Origin: an uncultured Collinsella sp.
GTDB taxonomy: Bacteria > Actinomycetota > Coriobacteriia > Coriobacteriales > Coriobacteriaceae
Direction: 5' to 3'
NCBI GenBank assembly: GCA_902491345.1
Contig: CABUHI010000038.1
Coordinates: 1 to 12,075, forward strand
Length of the DNA: 12,075 bases
Below the pieces are notes generated by a model that did not search any database, was not told the DNA's origin, and saw only the letters and a list, made by a program, of their open reading frames with translations. Both the position numbers and the translations under genes were made by a program. Positions 6,518-12,075 of the stretch are shown piece after piece (positions within the stretch are counted from its first letter, which is position 1; each line of letters opens with the position of its first letter).

Positions 6518-7237
6518 ATGCCAAAAGCGATATACGAAGGAATCTACCGAGAAATACGCTCGCGCATCATTAATGGGACCTATGCGTTTCAGGAGATGCT
6601 GCCAACCGAAGCTGAGTTGACCGCGGAGTTCGGATGTACTCGCAATACCGTCCGTCGCGCCTTGGGCATGCTGGCCGACGGGATGTTTGTGCAGCCCATA
6701 CACGGCAAGGGCGTGCGCGTTATTTGGCTTAAGGGCGAAACCGACATGTTGGGTGCACTCGAGGAAGTCGAGTCGTTTGGCGAATTTGCAAAGCGCAACA
6801 ATGCCGTCGCATCGACGGACGTTAAGTCTTTTGAACATTTGATCTGCACTGAGCAACTCTCTCGTCGCCTGGGCTTTAAGGTGGGCGAGGAGCTGATTCG
6901 CGTGGTACGTGTCCGAAGTCTCAACGGCAGTGCGCGCCAAGTGGACCATGGCTACTTTTTGGCGTCGATCGCCAAGGGTCTGACCCCCGAGATCGCGGCA
7001 GAATCTATCTATGACTATCTGGAGCACAAGCGTGGCATCAAAGTGATGGCGAGCCGCCGTACGGTGAGTGTCGAGCTCGCCAACGATGAGGATTGCAGCT
7101 ATCTTGACCTCGGCAAATACAACTGCGTTGCCGTCATGGAGAGTCAGTCGTACACCTCGGATGGCATCTTGTTTGAGGTGACGCATGCCCGCACGCATCC
7201 TGAGATCTTCCACTACCGTGTCAACTCCAAGCGATAG
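6518..7237 (+). CDS. GntR/UTRA transcriptional regulator, TreR-like
   Basis: The 239-residue protein has an N-terminal GntR winged helix at about residues 5-70 (YEGIYREIRSRIINGTY, LPTEAELTAEFGCTRNTVRRALGMLADGMFVQPIHGKGVRV). A UTRA effector domain follows at about 95-232, ending in the usual SDGILFEVTHARTHPEIFHY-like strands. This is the HutC/TreR branch of the family, whose members sense sugar phosphates or related small molecules and release DNA on binding. The start at 6518 is backed by AGAGGTGG at 6506-6513. It is divergent from an alpha-glucoside-type PTS gene and upstream of a sugar ABC operon. Palindromes resembling the TreR-type operator lie at its own promoter and at both neighbours, so a local sugar-responsive repressor is the most likely role. 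The effector is unknown; a phosphorylated alpha-glucoside is a guess from the PTS partner. Confidence 0.92.
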   Translation: MPKAIYEGIYREIRSRIINGTYAFQEMLPTEAELTAEFGCTRNTVRRALGMLADGMFVQPIHGKGVRVIWLKGETDMLGALEEVESFGEFAKRNNAVASTDVKSFEHLICTEQLSRRLGFKVGEELIRVVRVRSLNGSARQVDHGYFLASIAKGLTPEIAAESIYDYLEHKRGIKVMASRRTVSVELANDEDCSYLDLGKYNCVAVMESQSYTSDGILFEVTHARTHPEIFHYRVNSKR

Positions 7238-7276
7238 TCGGCTAGCTCGCAGCCTGACGAGACCCGTGCCCTCAAA

Positions 7277-7327
7277 GAGAAAACGCCCGGTCAAACCGAC
7301 GATGCATCGGCTTGACCGGGCGTTTTT
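7277..7327 (+). terminator. Strong Rho-independent terminator after the regulator gene
   Basis: Bases 7281-7299 pair with 7307-7325 over 19 positions with a single A-C mismatch, closing a 7-base loop. A GAGAAA / TTTCTC extension at the base and a run of five T follow. It separates regulator transcription from the ABC operon. Because A-runs flank the 5' side, it could also work on the other strand. Confidence 0.9.
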
Positions 7328-7349
7328 CTCTGCATTCGATAACAAATAA

Positions 7350-7361
7350 TTGTTTATACAA
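7350..7361. promoter_or_regulatory. Operator 4, upstream of the ABC operon
   Basis: TTGTTTATACAA matches TTGTTTAAACAA at 11 of 12 positions. An overlapping AACAA / TTGTT inverted repeat (7341-7354) precedes it. Its centre is 75 bases upstream of the centre of operator 3, about seven helical turns, which would suit repression by looping. Confidence 0.5.
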
Positions 7362-7424
7362 AACTTGTCAAGTATCAAGTTGAAATTACCGTTCACCGAA
7401 GTTTTTCTACCGCTCTAGTAATAC

Positions 7425-7456
7425 TTGTTCAAACAACTAGCCAAATAGCGTATCGT
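7425..7456 (+). promoter_or_regulatory. Operator 3 and promoter of the sugar ABC operon
   Basis: TTGTTCAAACAA at 7425-7436 matches TTGTTTAAACAA at 11 of 12 positions. TTCAAA at 7428-7433 and TATCGT at 7451-7456, 17 bases apart, are plausible -35 and -10 hexamers, giving a leader of about 80 bases. The TTYAAACAACT core and the TATCGT box are shared with the regulator promoter. The leader holds two small hairpins, GGGG / CCCC near 7471-7484 and GGCGGCA / TGCCGCC at 7503-7521. Confidence 0.5.
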
Positions 7457-7544
7457 ACAAATCAGCAAAAGGGGCAAAGTCCCCGAGCCAATCTCCGAAG
7501 GCGGCGGCAAAGGGTGCCGCCACGGTGTGAAAGGGTGGATTGTA

Positions 7545-8861
7545 ATGAAGAACGAAATGAGCAGAAGGCAGTTCCTGGGCTTTGCTGGTTCCGCGGCTGC
7601 GGTTCTTGGTCTGGGTCTCGTGGGTTGCGGCGGTTCTGCCGGCTCCGGCTCCTCTGCTTCTGGTGACGCTGCCGAGGTCTACTTCCTCCAATTCAAGCCC
7701 GAGGTCGACAAGGAGTGGAAGGAGATCGCCAAGGCGTACAAGAAGGAGAAGGGCGTCGAGGTCAAGATCGTGACCGCCGCCTCCAACACCTACGAGGAGA
7801 AGCTCAAGTCCGAGATGTCCAAGAGCTCCGCTCCGACCCTGTTCCAGGTCAACGGCCCCACCGGTCTTAAGAACTGGAAGGATTACTGCGCCGACCTGTC
7901 CGATACCAAGCTCCGCGGTGAGCTCATTGACGACTCCCTGGCTCTGCAGTCCGATGGCAAGGATCTGGGTATCGACTGGGTCCAGGAGAGCTACGGCATC
8001 ATCTACAACAAGCAGCTGCTCGAGAAGGCTGGCTACAAGGCCGAGGACATCAACTCCTTCGACAAGCTGAAGGCTTGTGCCGACGACATCCAGGCCCGCA
8101 AGGACGAGCTTGGTGTTGAGGGTGCCTTCACTTCCGCCGGCATGGACGACTCCTCCAGCTGGCGCTACACCACCCACCTCGCCAACCTCCCGCTCTACTA
8201 CGAGTTCGAGAAGGAGCACAACCAGGAGGACGACGAGATTAAGGGCGAGTATCTCGACAACTTCAAGCAGATCTTCGACCTGTACATCACCGACTCCACC
8301 TGCGATCCTTCGCAGCTTGCCTCCAAGACCGGCGACGACGCCACCAACGAGTTCGCAACCGGCAAGGCCGTCTTCTATCAGAACGGTTCTTGGGCCTACG
8401 CTGACCTCACCAAGGCCGGCATGACCGACGATCAGATTGGCATGATGCCCATCTACATCGGTGTCGACGGCGAGGAGAACCAGGGCCTGTGCTCCGGCGG
8501 CGAGAACTACTGGTGCGTCAGCTCCCAGGCTTCCGAGGATGCCCAGAAGGCCACCGAGGACTTCATGTATTGGTGCGTCACTTCTGACACCGCCACCAGC
8601 ATCATCGCTGACAAGATGGGTCTGACCGCTCCGTTCAAGAGCGCCAAGGAAACCACCAACGTCTTCTCGCAGCAGGCCGTTGCCATGGCCAAAGACGGCA
8701 AGAAGACCGTTGCTTGGGACTTCGTCTACATCCCCTCTGAGGAGTGGAAGAAGAACCTCAAGCAGGCTCTGATCGCCTACGCTGCCGACAACAGCAAGTG
8801 GGACGGCGTCAAGAACGCCTTCGTCGATGGCTGGAAGACCGAGAAGGCCGCTTCCGAGTAA
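7545..8861 (+). CDS. Sugar ABC transporter substrate-binding lipoprotein (MalE-like, family 1)
   Basis: The 438-residue protein starts MKNEMSRRQFLGF, a twin-arginine motif (SRRQFL), followed by a hydrophobic stretch and the lipobox LVGC with Cys28 as the likely lipidated residue. It is therefore probably exported folded by Tat and anchored to the outer face of the membrane. A Gly/Ser linker follows, then a two-lobed family 1 solute-binding domain: EIAKAYKKEKGVEVKIVTA near the N-terminus, YGIIYNKQLLEKAGY, FATGKAVFYQNGSWAY and a Trp/Tyr-rich C-terminal lobe. Such proteins capture maltose, maltodextrins, raffinose or similar oligosaccharides; the exact ligand cannot be read here. The ATG at 7545 follows GAAAGGGTGG; a GTG at 7527 in frame would lengthen it but overlaps this ribosome-binding site. 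Codons end almost uniformly in C or G, more so than in neighbours, which suggests high expression. It is the first gene of the operon. Confidence 0.95.
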   Translation: MKNEMSRRQFLGFAGSAAAVLGLGLVGCGGSAGSGSSASGDAAEVYFLQFKPEVDKEWKEIAKAYKKEKGVEVKIVTAASNTYEEKLKSEMSKSSAPTLFQVNGPTGLKNWKDYCADLSDTKLRGELIDDSLALQSDGKDLGIDWVQESYGIIYNKQLLEKAGYKAEDINSFDKLKACADDIQARKDELGVEGAFTSAGMDDSSSWRYTTHLANLPLYYEFEKEHNQEDDEIKGEYLDNFKQIFDLYITDSTCDPSQLASKTGDDATNEFATGKAVFYQNGSWAYADLTKAGMTDDQIGMMPIYIGVDGEENQGLCSGGENYWCVSSQASEDAQKATEDFMYWCVTSDTATSIIADKMGLTAPFKSAKETTNVFSQQAVAMAKDGKKTVAWDFVYIPSEEWKKNLKQALIAYAADNSKWDGVKNAFVDGWKTEKAASE

Positions 8862-8892
8862 GCAGTTGCTGCCCAAGCTATCTGATTAGCGA

Positions 8893-8928
8893 CAGGGGGC
8901 GGGCAGACGTTGGTTTGCCCGCCCCCTG
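8893..8928 (+). promoter_or_regulatory. Intercistronic hairpin between binding protein and permease
   Basis: A perfect 13-bp GC-rich stem (8893-8905 with 8916-8928) closes a 10-base loop. No T-run follows; instead GCATATTGAAAGG supplies the ribosome-binding site of the first permease gene. Such hairpins after malE-like genes typically protect the upstream mRNA from 3' decay, so that binding protein outnumbers permease. Confidence 0.7.
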
Positions 8929-8948
8929 CATATTGAAAGGACCCTTTT

Positions 8949-9803
8949 ATGGGCAAAGCACTCAAGCGCTGGTGGCCGCTCTTTATGCTGCCCACGTGCC
9001 TGGCGTTTATGATCGGGTTCGTGATCCCTTTTATCCAGGGCTTCTATCTCTCGTTCTGCCAGTTTATTACCATTAACAACACGCATTTTGTCGGTATCAA
9101 GAATTACGTGCGCGCGCTGTCCGATTCGCAGTTTGCTACGTCGTTCTTCTTTACGGTGGCGTTTGCCTTCCTGTCGACGGTGCTTATCAACGTGATTGCC
9201 CTCGCCATCGCGCAGGCGCTCACCCGCAAGGCGCTCAAGGGCACCAACATCTTCCGTACGATCTTCTTTATGCCTAACCTGATCGGCGGCATCGTGCTGG
9301 GCTACATTTGGCAGATTCTGATCAACTGCCTGCTCTCCAACGTGGGCGCCCAGCTCATCGCCCTTAACTCTGCTGCTGGCTTCTGGGGCCTTATCATCCT
9401 GACCCTGTGGCAGCAGGTCGGCTACATGATGATTATCTACATCGCTGGTCTGCAGTCCATTCCGTCCGACTACATCGAGGCCGCCAAGGTCGACGGCGCC
9501 ACGGCATGGCAGACGTTTTGGAAGGTTAAGATCCCTAACCTGATGCCGACCATCACCATCTGCCTGTTTCTGTCCATCACCAACGGCTTTAAGCTGTTCG
9601 ACCAGAACCTCGCCCTTACCGGTGGTGCCCCCGCGCACTCCACCGAGATGCTCGCCCTGAACATCTACAACACGTTCTACTCGCGTGCCGGCATTACATG
9701 GCAGGGCATTGGCCAGGCCAAGGCAGTCATCTTCTGCATCCTGGTCGTAGCCATCTCTATGATCCAGCTTAAGGCCACGAGGTCCAAGGAGGTGCAGCAG
9801 TAA
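8949..9803 (+). CDS. Sugar ABC transporter permease, MalF/UgpA type
   Basis: The 284-residue integral membrane protein has six hydrophobic segments, at about residues 10-36, 66-94, 103-128, 140-165, 197-216 and 255-273. The cytoplasmic EAA loop reads EAAKVDGATAWQTFWKVKIP with E177 and G183; it docks into the ATPase. It would form a heterodimeric channel with the next gene's product. The ATG at 8949 follows GAAAGG with normal spacing. Its stop TAA shares one base with the ATG of the second permease. It lacks the long periplasmic insertion of E. coli MalF and matches the short CUT1-type permeases of Gram-positive bacteria. Confidence 0.95.
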   Translation: MGKALKRWWPLFMLPTCLAFMIGFVIPFIQGFYLSFCQFITINNTHFVGIKNYVRALSDSQFATSFFFTVAFAFLSTVLINVIALAIAQALTRKALKGTNIFRTIFFMPNLIGGIVLGYIWQILINCLLSNVGAQLIALNSAAGFWGLIILTLWQQVGYMMIIYIAGLQSIPSDYIEAAKVDGATAWQTFWKVKIPNLMPTITICLFLSITNGFKLFDQNLALTGGAPAHSTEMLALNIYNTFYSRAGITWQGIGQAKAVIFCILVVAISMIQLKATRSKEVQQ

Positions 9804-10642
9804 TGAAACGCGATAAGGTTATCAACCGCGCGCTCTCGATCTTCTTTACGATTCTGTCGCTCGCATGGATCTACCCCGTGTTTATGATTGCGCTCAATTC
9901 CTTTAAGAAAGCGACCGCAATCAGCACCACCACGGCGTTCGATCTGCTCACGCCCGAGACGTTCAACGGCCTCGCAAACTACATGCACGCCCTTAACGAG
10001 CAGGGCTTTGCCTCGGCATTTATGTACTCGCTCATCATCACGGTCACGTCGGTCGTGCTGATTCTGGTGTGCTGCTCCATGTGCGCTTGGTACGTAGTGC
10101 GCGTCAACAGCAAGATCTCGAACTTCTTCTATTACCTGTTCGTCTTCTCGATGGTCGTGCCCTTCCAGATGCTCATGTTCACACTGTCCAATTTGGCGGA
10201 CCGCATCGGCTTTAACACGCCGTTCAACATCTGCTTTATCTATCTTGGCTTTGGCGCGGGCCTGGCGGTCTTTATGTTCGCCGGCTTTGTAAAGAACATT
10301 CCGCTCGAGATCGAAGAGGCGGCCATGATCGACGGCTGCAACCCGGTCCAGGTGTTCTTTAAGATCGTCCTTCCCATCATGAAGCCCACCTATCTTTCGG
10401 TCGGTATTCTCGAGACCATGTGGGTCTGGAACGACTATCTGCTGCCCTACCTTACCCTCGACTCCACCAAGTACAAGACCATTCCTATCTTGATCCAGTA
10501 CTTCCGCGGCGGCTACGGCCACGTCGAGCTCGGCCCCATGATGGCCTGCATCATGATGGTCGTTGTCCCCATCGTCGTCATGTACATCCTCTGCCAGAAG
10601 TACATCATCGACGGCGTGGTGGCAGGTGCCGTCAAGGGCTGA
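9803..10642 (+). CDS. Sugar ABC transporter permease, MalG/UgpE type
   Basis: The 279-residue second permease has about six membrane segments, the first from residue 10 (ALSIFFTILSLAWIYPVFMIALNSFK, including the NSFK motif typical of MalG-type subunits). The EAA loop is EEAAMIDGCNPVQVFFKIVLPIMKPT with E172 and G178. The last segment is MMACIMMVVVPIVVMYILCQ, followed by the IIDGVVAGAVKG tail characteristic of this subunit. The start overlaps the preceding stop as TAATG, and AAGGAGGTG just inside the upstream gene provides a very strong ribosome-binding site, implying translational coupling and equal amounts of the two permeases. Confidence 0.95.
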   Translation: MKRDKVINRALSIFFTILSLAWIYPVFMIALNSFKKATAISTTTAFDLLTPETFNGLANYMHALNEQGFASAFMYSLIITVTSVVLILVCCSMCAWYVVRVNSKISNFFYYLFVFSMVVPFQMLMFTLSNLADRIGFNTPFNICFIYLGFGAGLAVFMFAGFVKNIPLEIEEAAMIDGCNPVQVFFKIVLPIMKPTYLSVGILETMWVWNDYLLPYLTLDSTKYKTIPILIQYFRGGYGHVELGPMMACIMMVVVPIVVMYILCQKYIIDGVVAGAVKG

Positions 10643-10666
10643 TGCCGTAACTGTTTTGCAAGTTTC

Positions 10667-10693
10667 TGCGGCGCCCCTCAGCGTGGCGCCGCA
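10667..10693 (+). promoter_or_regulatory. Intercistronic hairpin between permease and ATPase genes
   Basis: TGCGGCGCC at 10667-10675 pairs perfectly with GGCGCCGCA at 10685-10693 around a 9-base loop. It is followed by GCATATCGAAAGG, nearly the same block that follows the hairpin at 8893-8928. No T-run is present, so it is a processing or stabilising element rather than a terminator. Confidence 0.6.
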
Positions 10694-10710
10694 TATCGAA
10701 AGGTAAAGAC

Positions 10711-11910
10711 ATGGCCGAGATCGTTCTCAAACATGTTCAGAAGGTGTATCCCAACAACGAGTCAAAAAAGAAGGGCTTCTTTGGCAAAAAGAAGAAGACC
10801 GAGGAGAAGAAGCACAACCTCAAGGTTACCGAGGACGGTGTGCTCGCTGTAGAGGACTTCAACCTCACCGTTCACGACCAGGAGTTCGTCGTCCTCGTTG
10901 GCCCCTCTGGCTGCGGTAAGTCCACGACGATGCGCATGGTCGCCGGCCTGGAGGACATTACCTCGGGCGATGTGCTCATCGACGGCAAGCGTGTCAACGA
11001 CGTGGCGCCCAAGGACCGCGACATCGCCATGGTGTTCCAGAGCTACGCTCTGTACCCCAATATGACGGTGTACGAGAACATGGCATTTACGCTCGAGCTC
11101 AAGAAGGTTCCCAAGGACGAGATCGACCGCAAGGTTCGCTCTGCTGCCGAGATTCTGGGCATTACCGAGTACCTCGACCGTAAGCCCAAGGCGCTCTCCG
11201 GCGGCCAGCGCCAGCGTGTCGCTATCGGCCGCGCCATCGTGCGTGACCCCAAGGTCTTCCTGATGGACGAGCCGCTGTCCAACCTGGACGCCAAGCTGCG
11301 TAACCAGATGCGAGCCGAGCTCATTAAGCTGCGTCACGAAATCAAGGGCACCTTCATCTACGTTACTCACGACCAGACCGAGGCCATGACCCTTGGCGAC
11401 CGCATCGTGGTCATGAAGGACGGCGTTGTCCAGCAGATCGCCACGCCGCAGGAGGTCTTCAACCATCCCGCGAACATCTTCGTCGCCGGCTTCATCGGCG
11501 TGCCGCAGATGAACTTCTTCGATGCCCAGCTGGTGCGCTCGGGCAATGGCTTTACCGTCAAGACCGAGGATATGAACGTGGCGCTCGCCCCCGAGACTTG
11601 CGCTCAGCTTGCCCTCAACTGGGACGGCGGCGACGTGAAGGAGATTACGGCCGGCGTGCGTCCCGAGCAGATCCTGCTTGCCGACAAGGGCGAGGAGGGC
11701 GCGCTCCAGGGTACCGTCGAGGTGACCGAGCTCATGGGCTCGACCGAGCATGTCCACGTGACCGCTCCCGACGGCCAGTTTGTCCTGATTATCCCCGTCG
11801 TCGACCTCGAGGCCAAGGGTGCGCTCAAGGCTGGCGACACCATCTGGTTCAAGTTCGAGAAGAACGCGACCCACCTCTTCGATAAGGTATCTGGCAAGAA
11901 CCTTATCTAG
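10711..11910 (+). CDS. Sugar ABC transporter ATPase, MsmK/UgpC type
   Basis: The 399-residue protein energises the permease pair. Walker A is GPSGCGKST (K70), the signature is LSGGQRQRV (S163), Walker B is VFLMDEP (D186, E187) and the switch histidine is H220 in VTHDQTEA. A TOBE-type regulatory domain fills about residues 250-395 (ITAGVRPEQILL, TVEVTELMGSTEHVHV, DTIWFKFEKNATHLFD). Between the first strand and the LAVEDFNL strand there is a Lys-rich insert of about 25 residues (SKKKGFFGKKKKTEEKK), which raises the length above the ~370 of MalK; similar inserts are known in MsmK-like ATPases of gut bacteria. GAAAGG lies 7 bases before the start. In some bacteria such an ATPase serves several sugar transporters; here it sits with its own permeases. 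Confidence 0.95.
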   Translation: MAEIVLKHVQKVYPNNESKKKGFFGKKKKTEEKKHNLKVTEDGVLAVEDFNLTVHDQEFVVLVGPSGCGKSTTMRMVAGLEDITSGDVLIDGKRVNDVAPKDRDIAMVFQSYALYPNMTVYENMAFTLELKKVPKDEIDRKVRSAAEILGITEYLDRKPKALSGGQRQRVAIGRAIVRDPKVFLMDEPLSNLDAKLRNQMRAELIKLRHEIKGTFIYVTHDQTEAMTLGDRIVVMKDGVVQQIATPQEVFNHPANIFVAGFIGVPQMNFFDAQLVRSGNGFTVKTEDMNVALAPETCAQLALNWDGGDVKEITAGVRPEQILLADKGEEGALQGTVEVTELMGSTEHVHVTAPDGQFVLIIPVVDLEAKGALKAGDTIWFKFEKNATHLFDKVSGKNLI

Positions 11911-11978
11911 GCCCGGTGCATCCGGACCCTCCCTTTGGGCGACTGCGGTATTGCCATCCTTTTGCCGCGGTCACATAT

Positions 11979-12022
11979 AAGGCTCCCCTCCCGTCCGCTG
12001 GGCGAGAGGGGAGCCTTTCTTT
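11979..12022 (+). terminator. Terminator of the sugar ABC operon
   Basis: AAGGCTCCCCTC at 11979-11990 pairs perfectly with GAGGGGAGCCTT at 12006-12017, a 12-bp stem followed by TTTCTTT. It lies about 70 bases after the ATPase stop codon. No other signal is seen between the stop and the stem. Confidence 0.9.
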
Positions 12023-12039
12023 GCTCAAGACTTTAGTCT

Positions 12040-12060
12040 GCTGGCCGCGCAGCGGCCAGC
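12040..12060 (+). terminator. Second hairpin, possible weak terminator
   Basis: GCTGGCCGC at 12040-12048 pairs with GCGGCCAGC at 12052-12060 around a 3-base loop, followed by only TTT. It may back up the preceding terminator or belong to a feature beyond the window. Confidence 0.4.
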
Positions 12061-12075
12061 TTTAAACCACCCGCT

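Noticed and set aside
7437..8876. Long minus-strand reading frame of 479 codons opposite the sugar-binding protein
   Set aside because: It is Leu/Val/Gly-rich without domains and lies antisense to a convincing gene whose C/G-ending codons suppress stops on the other strand.
8893..8928. Rho-independent terminator after the binding-protein gene
   Set aside because: The stem is strong but lacks a T-run and is followed directly by the ribosome-binding site of the next operon gene.
10762..11874. 370-codon minus-strand frame opposite the ATPase gene
   Set aside because: It is antisense to all ABC ATPase motifs, and its composition is typical of a shadow frame.

Overview
The window is high-GC bacterial DNA with compact operons and C/G-ending codons. 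Gene content and style suggest a gut actinobacterium of the class Coriobacteriia, with Collinsella the best guess. That is inference from protein resemblance and base composition, because no ribosomal marker lies in the window.

Left end (2-1616). The 3' part of a + strand gene ends at 1204. Its C-terminal half looks like the TOPRIM-type domain of the Wadjet protein JetD, and its N-terminal half is a Lys/Ser/Glu-rich disordered segment. Right after it, 1212-1348 forms a 137-base compound palindrome with 34-bp perfect inverted arms and an inner hairpin, resembling a small mobile or REP/MITE-like element. Then come a short tRNA-like fragment, a bidirectional terminator and a minus-strand tRNA-Gln(TTG).

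Minus-strand block (1655-6288). Three genes read leftward: a protein with two peptidoglycan-binding repeats and an unassigned C-terminal domain, a long-chain polyprenyl diphosphate synthase, and an 816-residue sugar PTS transporter. The transporter fuses an alpha-glucoside-type EIIC and EIIB to a complete Cof-type HAD phosphatase, which is an unusual architecture.

Regulator and ABC operon (6518-11910, + strand). A GntR/UTRA regulator of the TreR type is divergent from the PTS gene. After a strong terminator comes a carbohydrate ABC operon: Tat/lipoprotein solute-binding protein, two MalF/MalG-type permeases and a MsmK/UgpC-type ATPase, closed by a terminator near the window end. Two intercistronic hairpins, each followed by the same GCATATYGAAAGG ribosome-binding block, separate the binding protein from the permeases and the permeases from the ATPase.

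How they work together. Four copies of an operator-like palindrome close to TTGTTTAAACAA sit in the two control regions: one at the PTS promoter, one at the regulator's own promoter and two upstream of the ABC operon. The regulator and ABC promoters also share their layout, with the operator over the -35 and TATCGT as -10. This supports one regulator controlling both a PTS and an ABC route for a related sugar, probably an alpha-glucoside. No glycosidase and no EIIA are present in the window. The most notable items are the EIICB-HAD fusion, the shared operator set, the large palindrome and the JetD-like protein with its odd N-terminal part.
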